From the NCBI GenBank assembly GCA_014529385.2, contig CM043958.1, forward strand, positions 137,495,043 to 137,559,042: DNA of 64,000 nucleotides. The letters are read 5' to 3'. Numbering within the stretch: position 1 is the first letter of the stretch; each line of letters opens with the position of its first letter. The translations under genes were made by a program, and so were the position numbers. This document shows, in pieces, positions 21,956-30,292 of the stretch. Source of the DNA: Adiantum capillus-veneris. Taxonomy: Eukaryota; Streptophyta; Polypodiopsida; Polypodiales; Pteridaceae. Under the pieces are notes generated by a model. It saw only the letters and a list, made by a program, of their open reading frames with translations, ran no database searches and had not been told where the DNA came from.

Positions 21956-23073
21956 TGTCACGGGGACGTGGCAGCTATTAACTATGTCACGAGGACGTGG
22001 CAACTGCTAACTTTAGTTGTTGGTTTCTTTCCAATGGGTTTTGTTTTATTTTTGGGACCCTCTTCTTGAAGTAGCAAACGGTCGGACATTGTATGGCCAA
22101 TGTGAACGGTAGTTTCACCCGCAAACGGGAAGTGGTCGGCACTAGAATTCGTATAGTAAGAGCATGTCTAGGCTAAGAGCAAGATCATATAGGTCCCCCC
22201 GTCGCACTTAGCAAGTTAGTGGATACTAGGGAGTGAACTCAATAAAGGCCTAAAGTCAAGGTGTGACTAGCAACAGAAAGTATCTGACAGTTGGGCGACA
22301 TTGCACTTTTGGATGCGGTCCCCATGAAGATAGACGGTTAGATGACTGCTGGGAGCCCAACGGAATCATTTCCTAAAATTTAGGGAACTGCTATTTTGGG
22401 CCGTGAAATGTGTTCGCGTCATTACCTTCGTTATGACAAGGGGAACATTTTATTACTCTGCCGCGAAGTCAACCGGGCAACCGATCGGGAGATTTTTAGG
22501 CGGCAACCCCGAAACGGGAAATGGCTTGTAAACGCGCCAAGTGGCACATTTCTGTGCACTTTCCTCATGCAAGAAGAAGTGGTGCTGAATTTCATGTTGG
22601 GAGAGGCCTCATTTGCAAACTGTCACAGGTTAAGAGCTCTGGAGTGCTTCCTTTCCCTCTTATGTACAGTGCGGTGCTAGGAGTGATGCCCTACACGCTA
22701 CGTATTGCTCTCTCTCTCCCCTATGAGCAGTACGTTATGCCCCTCTAGTGGGCTTTTCATTTGACCAATGTACAGTTATGTGGGTTCATGGGCGATTGTC
22801 GAGGCAAGAGCCTCTTGCACAGGTACTGGATCAGCTAGCGGTTAATCCCCGCAGGTACAAGTGAATTCGAAGAGGTTTCACATGAGAAATCTCGTCTGAT
22901 TCAAAGGGCAAGTAGCCCTATAGGTGCGGGAGCTCGAGGTCTTGCTACAGATGCGACCGGCACTCGAAACGGAGCCTAAAACAGGGAATTACAGCCTACT
23001 GTGTATTTTTGCAGGTTTAGGGTTTTTCCCCTAAACGGACCCTAATACCCCTAGGAGTTTCATGGACGCGAGG
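21956..23073 (+). repeat. F2 3' LTR, left part
   Basis: TGTCACGGGGACGTGG with the same 29-bp leading duplication as the 5' LTR (21956-21984, 21985-). It shows the uninterrupted target of element B near 22648 (GTGCTTCCTTTCCC). It ends at CGAGG (23069-23073), the left target copy of F2b. Confidence 0.85.
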
Positions 23074-24550
23074 TGTCACCAGCGTGTGACTACTATCTAT
23101 CCTTTTTGTTGATTTCTTTCTTATTATTTATTTACTTTCACTTTTTGGAAACACCCCTCGGGAAATCTAACTGCCCTGCATTGCATAGCTAGTGTGGAAC
23201 TGTCCAGAGGGAGTCCAGGCCTGAGGGCAAGAGAGCACTAAGGTTGGACAAGGACTATGGTTAGCCAAAGTGGGGTCATTGACTAGCCAAAGTGGAATCC
23301 TTTGCTACAGAGGCTATATTTCAGTTCTGGGTGTGGCTGCAGTGTACAAAGGGGGTCTGATGACCTAGAAAGATACAATGGCAGCATCTCCTAAAATTTA
23401 GGGAACTGCTATTTTGGGACCTGAAAATGTGTTCGCGTCATTACCTCCGGAATGACACGAGGAACATTTTATTACTCTGCCGCGAAGTCAACTGGACAAC
23501 CGGTTAGGATATTTTTAGGCGGCAACTCCGAAACGGGAAAATGCTTGTAAATGCGCCAAGTGGCACATTCTGGTGCACTTTCCTCATGCAAGAGAAGGTG
23601 GCGCTGAATTTTAAGCTGGGAGAGGCTCATTTGTAGATTTTGTCACAAGTTAAGAGCTATGGAGTGCTTGCTTTCCCTCCTATGTACAGTGCGGTGCCAG
23701 GAGTGATGCCCTGCACTCTACGCACTGTCCTCTCTCTCCTCTATGGCAGTATGTTATGCCCCTCTAGTGGGCTTTTCAATTGACCAATGTACAGTTGTGT
23801 GGGTTCATGCGCGATTGCCGAGGCAAGAGCCTCTTGCACAGGTACTGGATTAGCTAGCGGCTGATCCCCCGTAGGTACAAGTGAATTCGGAGAGGTTTCA
23901 CGCCAGAAATCTCGTCCGATTCAAAGGGCAAGTAGCCCTACAGGTGCGGGAGCTTGAGGACTTGCTACGGATGCGACCGGCACGCGAAATGGAGCCCGAA
24001 ACAGTAAATTACAGCCTGCTGTGTATTTTTGCAGGTTTAGGGTTTTGGCCCTAAACGGTCCCTAATACCCCCAGGAGGTTCGGGGACGTGAGGGGACCGC
24101 TGTACAGGTGATCTGGCGCATTTTCGGGGCTGAAAACAGAGAATTCAGCGTGCTGCAGATTCTCGCCAGGTTTTGCAAAGTGCCCGTATGCATCGGGAAG
24201 GTCATTCAATGCGGGGGAATACTGACTGTGAAGGGTCCTAGTACAATTATGCTGTTGAAATCGGGCCGGAACAGTTGAAATTCAGCCAAGTTTGTGCGGG
24301 GCAGCTTGTAGGGAACCACAACGTTTATTCCCTCTTTTAAGCAATAAAGAAATACCGAAAGGGGCCCCTAAGTTAGGGGCCAATCTGGTGTCGGTCTACT
24401 CATACAGGTGCAATCTAGCAGCCTGTAGCCCTCTCCCCTTTGTTGTGTCTTGAAAGTACAGGTAAAATAGACGGCTAATAATGGGTGAAAGCTAAATCAA
24501 GGTTTGAAGTAAAGTCGACCGTCCTTTTTGGATTGAACAGGCCGGTTTCA
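23074..24550 (+). mobile_element. Solo LTR F2b inserted in the F2 3' LTR
   Basis: 1,477 bp from TGTCACCAGCG to GGCCGGTTTCA, the same end as F2 LTRs. Flanks are CGAGG (23069-23073) and CAAGG (24551-24555), one C-G to C-A difference. The first ~310 bases are unlike F2; from about 23388 (TCCTAAAATTTAGGG) it is a diverged F2-type LTR. It holds the strongest G/C hairpin of the window, GGCCCCTAA-G-TTAGGGGCC (24363-24381), after AATAAAGAAATACCGAAA. No internal region remains. Confidence 0.87.
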
Positions 24551-25005
24551 CAAGGGGACAGTTGTACAGGTGATCTGGCGCATTTATGGGCCAGAAAACA
24601 GAGAATTCAGCGTGCTGCAGATTCTCGCCAGGTTTTGCAAAGTGTCCGTATGCGTCGGGAAAGTCATCTATTGCGTGGGGATACTGACTGTGAAGCGTCC
24701 TAGTACAGTTATGCTACCGAAATCGGGCCAAAACAGGTGTTTCTTAGCCTAGATTGTGCAGGGCAGCTCGTAGGAGATCACAGGTTTTATTCCCTTTGCT
24801 AAAGAATAAAGAAATACCGAAAGGGGTGCCAATTTTGGGGCCTACAAGTTGTCAGTGTCTGCTCGGAGCATTCTAGCTTTCGAGCCGTGTGTGTACTTAG
24901 GTGTTAATCCCCGTTACAGGTTACCTTTACAAAGTGCTCTGTGTGTGTCTAAAGTAAAGAATTTCGGGTGAAAGCCAACACCTACCGCCCTACGGGCCGG
25001 TTTCA
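24551..25005 (+). repeat. F2 3' LTR, right part
   Basis: Resumes the F2 LTR after the second target copy and matches 17120-17570. It contains AATAAAGAAATACCGAAAGG and a hairpin (24807-24842). The end TTTCA at 25005 is followed by CGTAG, the partner of CATAG at 9510. Confidence 0.83.
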
Positions 25006-25010
25006 CGTAG

Positions 25011-25291
25011 GGGTGTTGTCTCTGTCGAATTCTCTGAGAGAACCCATTTGTGCTACAGAAGGGATCGGATTCTTTGTAGAAGAAGAATCGTTTTGAGCTC
25101 TGATACAATTGTTACAGGCTTGGACACTCCAATTGAGAAATCAATAGCAATACACAAACAGAAATTGCAAAAATCACTGAACTTAAATAGCGAGAGAGAA
25201 GGAGAGTCGACACAACATGACGGAGTTCCGAGCCAAGACGCACTGGCCCCAAAGACTGGCGCCCCTGGGCCCTTTTGTAGACTTTGGCTTT
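25011..25291 (-). mobile_element. F4 LTR end, primer site and leader (minus strand)
   Basis: On the minus strand: an LTR tail with the hairpin GGCGCC...GGGGCC (25263-25245), GGAGTGTCCAAG and an LTR end at 25110; then ATTGTATCAGAGCTC (25109-25095), a slightly changed initiator-Met site; then a leader (CTTCTTCTAC, AATCCGATCCC) like the F1 leader. It stops at 25011, where F2 begins. The next F4 sequence, the gag ATG, is at 9512 on the other side of F2. Cut on the other end by F3 near 25291. Confidence 0.8.
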
Positions 25292-25884
25292 TATAAGAAA
25301 CTGCTGACGTGTCAAAGCCTAAAGAATGGAGTCAACTTACAGATGTGGCCGAGGGGCCTAAACCCTAATTTTTGCTAGAAATCCTAACTGTTGAAACCCT
25401 AATTTTGAAAACCCTAACCCTAAAATTGCAGAAACCCTAACCCTAACCCTAAGGGAAGCAGACACATTCCGAAAATTGCACTGACATGATGACGTGGTAG
25501 GTTGTATTAATTTTTGCATTTTGCGCTGGCTGATGACGTGGCAGGCTGTACGAATTTTCGTAAATTGCGCTGGCAGCTTTTTGGCTTTGCTTTTGCACCA
25601 GAAGCTTTTGAGTTTTAAAGGCTTTTTATTGTAACTGCTTTTTAGGCCAAGGGCCTTTAAATATGAGGCTAGGGCTCATTCTCTGGCATGCTTCTTGGAG
25701 AAAGTGCAGAGTCTGGAGTATCGGCTTGTATTGTGTTGATGCAATATAAAGAAATACAGAAAGGGGCGCCAAGGTTTGGGGCCAATACTCTCTGGGGTGG
25801 AATTCCGCCACTCCGTGTCGCGTGTCGTCTCTCTCTTTCAGTTCAGTTGTTATTGAAGTGTTAAAAGTTTGCTCAGTCTGTTCT
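25292..25884 (+). repeat. F3 left LTR copy
   Basis: Start TATAAGAAACTG corresponds to TGTAACAAACTG of the right copy. Telo-boxes/CCCTAA lie at 25362-25452, a twofold GACGTGGCAGG(T/C)TGTA repeat at 25495-25575, the conserved block and hairpin at 25747-25783. Confidence 0.78.
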
Positions 25885-26176
25885 CATGGAAGGAACCTAA
25901 CCCTAATTTTTGGTGTAGGTTTCAAGATGAAAAGTCAGTCGACTTTTCGAGCTCGAGTGATGGCGAGATTGCTTTTTAAGTTTGAGTTCTGTTTGATCTT
26001 GTTTGGTGATTCTGTTTGGAATCTGTTTGAAATGGATGGTATCTGTTTTGAACCTGCTTTGGTGCCGATTTGAAATGTTTGACTCTGGTTTTAATACTGG
26101 TTTCATTGATTGGCATTGATTGGTGATTTTTACTCACGGGTGGAGAAGTGAGAAATACTGTTTTGGTATTGTTTGA

Positions 26177-26336
26177 ACCTCGGAACGACGCAGGCCGATG
26201 CCTAGGGAGCGTTTCGTTGTATGCTAGAAAACCTCGGAACGATGCAGGCTGATGCTTGGGGAGTGTTTGGTTGTATGCTTGAACCTCCAAGCGACGCAGA
26301 CTGGGGTCTGGGGAGCGTTTGGTTGTATAGTCCTCT
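26177..26336 (+). repeat. Three ~53-bp tandem repeats in the F3 internal region
   Basis: Units start ACCTCGGAACGACGCAG (26177), ACCTCGGAACGATGCAG (26231) and ACCTCCAAGCGACGCAG (26283), each ending in GGGGAG(C/T)GTTTGGTTGTAT-like sequence. Not protein-coding in any convincing frame. Confidence 0.85.
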
Positions 26337-26643
26337 GAGCTCATGGCTCGGACCTTTTTTAGGTTATTTGTGGAGGGAGTGACGAGGTAGTCGTTGAGTA
26401 GCTTCATACCGCAGACCGTTTGTCTCAGGGGAGTGCTCAACGGCGCTGTTTGTTGTGTCTTGTAACATGCATATGTAAGCATTTGTGTTGCATTGTGATG
26501 TGCCAATTACTGAATATTCCTAATTGGATGAGATTACCTGGCTATGTAATTTTAGTGCATCAAGACACCCGTGGAAGATCAGTACGGTCTGGGTGTGATT
26601 GCTAATTTTACTACGCCGGAATATCAAGAGTTCTGATCTGGAT

Positions 26644-26745
26644 GAAAGGAGAAGCTAACTCCTTGATCAAAACAGCCGAAAGGAGAAGCTAACTCCTTGA
26701 TCAAAAGAGCAGAAAGGAGAAGCTAACTCCTTAATAAAAAGAGCA
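26644..26745 (+). repeat. Three 34-bp repeats, each a hairpin, before the F3 PPT
   Basis: Units at 26644, 26678 and 26712. Each holds AAGGAG-AAGCTAA-CTCCTT, a 6-bp stem with a 7-base loop. They end 38 bases before the conserved pre-PPT hairpin. Confidence 0.88.
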
Positions 26746-26783
26746 AATTGATTGTCCCTCGGAATGACCCTCGAAAATATGCT

Positions 26784-26821
26784 GTAATCGCGGACGATTA
26801 CTCTCTTTCAAGAAGGGGAGA
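26784..26821 (+). promoter_or_regulatory. F3 pre-PPT hairpin and polypurine tract
   Basis: GTAATCG-CGGA-CGATTAC (26784-26801), a perfect stem, then TCTCTTTCAAGAAGGGGAGA directly before TGTAAC at 26822. Same order as in F1 although this element codes for nothing. Confidence 0.78.
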
Positions 26822-27420
26822 TGTAACAAACTGTTGACGTGTCAAAGCCTAAAGAATGGAGTCAACTTATAGATGTGGCCGAGGGGCCTAAACCCTAATT
26901 TCCACCAGAAACCCTAACTGTTGAAACCCTAATTGTGGAAACCCTAACCCTAAAACTGCAAAAACCCTAACCCTAACCCTAACCCTAAGGGAAGCAGACA
27001 GATTCCGAAAATTGCACTGACATGATGACGTGGCAGGTTATACGGATTTCCGCATTTTGCGCTGGCTGAGGACGTGGCAGGTTGTACGGATTTTCGTAAA
27101 TTGCGCTGGCAGCTTTTTGGCTTTGCTTTTGAACCAGAAGCTTTTGAGTTTTAAAGGCTTTTTACTGTAACTGCTTTTCAGGCCAAGGGCCTTTAAATAT
27201 GAGGCTAGGGCTCATTCTCTAGCATGCTTCCTGGAGGAAGTGCAGAGTCTGGAGTACCTGCTTGTACTGTGTTGATGCAATATAAAGAAATACCGAAAGG
27301 GGCGCCAAGGTTTGGGGCCAATACTCTTTGGGGTGGAATTCCGCCACTCCGTGTCGCGTGTCGTCTCTCTCTTTCAGTTCAGTTGTTATTGAAGTGTTAA
27401 AAGTTTGTTCAGTCTGTTCT
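26822..27420 (+). repeat. F3 right LTR copy
   Basis: It contains AACTGTTGACGTGTC near the start, CCCTAA/telo-boxes (26888-26990), two GACGTGGCAGGTT units, TTTAAATATGAGG (27191-) and the conserved block with hairpin (27283-27319). Confidence 0.8.
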
Positions 27421-27424
27421 TTTC

Positions 27425-27716
27425 TATTGGCACGTGGTGCCCGTCTTGTGACAGCTTTCACCCGAACCTTTACTTTAGACTTTAGGACACAAAGAAACTT
27501 TGCAAATAAAAACCTGTAACGGGAATTGACACTTCAAACACACACGGCTTACCAAGCACCCTTTCGGTATTTCTTTATTGTATTTAAAGTGGGAATAGAA
27601 TCTGTGATCTCTTACGAGATGTCTCGCATAATCCGGGCTAAAAATGACCTATTCTGGCCCGATTTCGGTAGCATAATTGTACGAGGATGCTTCGTAGACA
27701 GTATCTGTCCACGAGG
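27425..27716 (-). repeat. F2-like LTR 3' fragment, minus strand
   Basis: The reverse complement matches the end of F2 LTRs in order: GAAGC-TCCT-GTACAATTATGCTACCG, AATAAAGAAATACCGAAAGGG, CGTGTGTGT, CCCGTTACAGG, CTAAAGTAAAG, CGGGTGAAAGC. Truncated at both ends. Confidence 0.75.
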
Positions 27717-27748
27717 ACGTGGCAACTGTTAACTATGTCACGAAGCCG
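27707..27748 (+). repeat. F2-like LTR 5' tip
   Basis: CCACGAGGACGTGGCAACTG followed by TTAACTATGTCACGAAG matches the duplicated start of F2 LTRs, in plus orientation, directly beside the inverted fragment. This is rearranged debris. Confidence 0.6.
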
Positions 27749-27948
27749 TTTCACACTGGCCATGCAATGTCCACTTGCACCTTTTCAAGGGTTCTATGGA
27801 AAACAAGTAAAAATAAAATAAATAAAAATATGTAGTACATATTCAAAGAAGGCAATAGGAAAAATACACCCATGGAAGAGTCGCCATGCCTCACTAGAGT
27901 CCTGGCTCAAAAACAATTGGTATAAATCCTGCTCTAATCGAGCTAGAA

Positions 27949-28132
<184 letters not shown>

Positions 28133-28205
28133 GAAGCGGTAGAGTTCCGCTTCCAAATGCACTGGCCCCAAAGTCTAGCGCCCCTTTCAATACTTCTTTC
28201 TTGAT
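28133..28205 (-). repeat. F1/F4-type LTR fragment, minus strand
   Basis: On the minus strand: AAGAAAGAAGTATTGAAAGG then GGCGCTAGACTTTGGGGCC (28182-28164), a variant of the conserved LTR block and hairpin. It directly joins the palindrome. Confidence 0.7.
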
Positions 28206-29273
28206 TGATGATCAGTGAGTACTCTTGGCGTGAGGTGAGCTCTGTGCAAACACTTAGGGACTTCAAACACTTTGGCAATGGATCTTATGGTGATCACTCT
28301 TTGACAGTGATACTAGAGGTTCTCAGCATTACTGTCAACATACCTCCTTTGAAGTGCACCATTCTCAATTTAGGCAGAAATCAACAGTGCCTTCTTCGAC
28401 TTCAAGGTCCTACTCACAAGTTCGGCATTGTAATGGTGATCAAGGCAGATCTCTCGTAAATGTTTGACTGAATCATGGTAAAGGATGTGATATGTTCAAC
28501 TGAATCATGGTAAAGGACGTGATTTCTCTGCGGATCGGCATTCTAAAACTCAAAAAGGATTCTCAAAATCCAAAGCATGATGGATTATGCACGGTTTGTG
28601 CTCAAATGTTTCCTCAGGATGGACGGAAACCAGCCTCTGAGTGCAAAGGCAAAAGGAAACTTGTACGAAGGCAGAAGGGAGCTTGTAGATGATCACCGCT
28701 GGTATGCCAGCATGCAACCAAATTGTTCAAATTTGCGTAGAAACCCGAATGCAGAAGCACCATCAACCTTTGGAAACCCTGTTCTTGCTAAGGCCAGTGA
28801 AACAACGCAATTATTAGGATCATAGTTCATAACGATGGTAGTATCAAACGAGACTTGAATCGTAGTGATCCTCGCCAACCAGGTTCTGAGTCTCCTTGGA
28901 TTTCTCAATGATAACTCCATTGATATCTTGGTGGGCAGTGGATGCTCCGATATCTTTGTCAGTACCAGCTTAGTCCATCATGCTTTGCCTGCCAACCCTG
29001 AAGATATTGTGCTAATTCTTTCTATCTTTTGTGGTGCGTATGCCCTATCAACTACTTTATTTTTGTGCTAATTTTTTCGATTTCATGCTTCTTTTAGTGC
29101 TAGGCTTCATTATGGCTGAGTCTGCCCTTGATCTCTGGAGTCATGACAGAAACTCAGTACGCTGAACTTTGTGTTGATGTATGCTCATGTGTGTGTGCGT
29201 GTAGTGTGTGTTGTGTTGGGGAGCATATGTTAGTACCTAGTTCTACACCCACTATTGGGCACTGACGACGTTA
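28206..29273. other. No gene recognised
   Basis: Short open frames exist (for example 28205-28459 and 28865-29071) but show no motif I recognise. A short near-repeat, GAATCATGGTAAAGGA(T/C)GTGAT, occurs at about 28470 and 28503. Probably decayed intergenic or transposon DNA. Confidence 0.5.
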
Positions 29274-29897
29274 GTGGGGATGTCGTGGTATTTAGTCAAT
29301 ACTATGCATGATGGAGCTGATGGTTATATTGTCTTGTGGGTGACTACCATGGGTCTATACCTGGCACTTTCCTTCAGGGGTGAATCTGGGCTTATCCTGG
29401 ATTCATGTAGGTATACTCATTTATCCTATGGGATACGATGTGCTATTGGTCAGATGCGTACATCATCGCATCAGCTAGAGATTGAGACTGGTAGATTTAG
29501 GAGAGTACCAGCAGAAGCCAGGATATGCCCGTTATGCCATATAGAGCTAGAGACAGAGTTACATCACATTTGTCATTGTCTGGTATACTATGAGATACGA
29601 GTCCGCTTCCACTGTCTATTCAGAGAGGGCTTTGGACCGTTGGCTAGAGTTATGAGATATCAGGATTAGAGATGTCTTGGGTTGTTTTTGCTAGAGCTGC
29701 ACAGACAGCGGGAAAGTCTCTTGAGGAGACCAGGTAGTGGGAGACATTCACAGAGGGAGACCTCTGACTTCTTTAGAGCAGGGACTCAGCAGCTGGGTGT
29801 GCATGCTTCACAGCAGACTTCAGAGCCCACTTCTACCAGAGGTATATTAGTGGAAGAGCTAGACGGAGACTCCACCAGAGAATCAGGACTATCCTAG
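29274..29897 (+). pseudogene. LINE-like ORF2 C-terminal fragment
   Basis: The frame at 29274-29666 reads SSHQLEIETGRF, then RICPLCHIELETELHHICHC, the Cys/His region typical of the C-terminus of some non-LTR retrotransposon reverse transcriptases. After TAG at 29667-29669 the same frame continues (LGLFLLELHRQRESLL) to a stop at 29898. No RT palm motifs occur upstream, so only the tail is present. It differs from the zinc-binding C-terminus of the 36-kb LINE, so it is another family. Assignment is by motif memory. Confidence 0.55.
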
Positions 29898-30107
29898 TAG
29901 GACATGAGAAGGACTATTTACAGAGGTGGACATTGACGAAGCTCTTCGACGACCGACGCAATACTTTCTTGGACAACGCTCAGTGCCGGGCATCCTCGGG
30001 CATGGATGATGATGATGATGATTTTCAGTTTGACGATTAGTCTTTCACTTTACTTCATTTGATTTTTGTACCCAAATATTGGATTAGATCCACAAGGATT
30101 GTATCTG

Positions 30108-30292
30108 TTTGGTCTCATAGGTCATTTTGGCCTTTTGAAGATGTTTAATATAACATAACGTTTCATTTCTCTCTCTCTCTCTCTCCCCCCCCCCCCCAAA
30201 ACATGGTATCAGATTCACCAGTTTGTAACAGCTTGGTCTCATAGGTCATTTTGGCCTCTTGAAGACGCTAATATATCATTTCATTTCTCTCT
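30108..30292 (+). repeat. Duplicated ~60-bp tail sequence
   Basis: GGTCTCATAGGTCATTTTGG begins near 30111 and again near 30236; each copy continues with CCTNTTGAAGA...TTTCATTTCTCTCT. Between them lie (CT)n, a C-run (30186-30198) and ACATGGTATCAGATTC. It may be the 3' tail of the upstream LINE-like element copied twice. Confidence 0.7.

Larger units (their letters stand above)
9515..25005 (+). mobile_element. F2 chromovirus with nested insertions
   Basis: It runs from TGTTACGGGGACG (9515) to GGCCGGTTTCA (25005). Flanking 5-mers are CATAG (9510-9514) and CGTAG (25006-25010), one difference. After removing nested element B with one target copy, the 5' LTR is 1,569 bp; after removing F2b likewise, the 3' LTR is 1,568 bp. 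This agreement supports the boundaries. The internal region 17571-21955 carries gag, protease, RNase H, integrase and chromodomain remnants, but RT is missing. The element sits in the minus-strand F4 element, between its leader and gag. Confidence 0.87.
25292..27420 (+). mobile_element. F3 non-coding LTR element
   Basis: Two similar LTR-like copies, 25292-25884 (593 bp, first bases decayed) and 26822-27420 (599 bp, TGTAACAAACTG), enclose 937 bp without any gag-pol similarity. The pre-PPT hairpin, polypurine tract, telo-boxes, TATA-like TTTAAATA, conserved AAAGAAATAC(C/A)GAAAGG block and G/C hairpin are all present. This fits a non-autonomous (TRIM/LARD-like) element using another family's proteins. 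The right ends of both copies (TCTGTTCT) lack the expected TTACA, so the exact LTR end is uncertain, and no clear primer site or target duplication is seen. Confidence 0.75.

Noticed and set aside
26177-26745. CRISPR-like array
   Set aside because: Repeats are directly adjacent without unique spacers, inside a plant LTR element.
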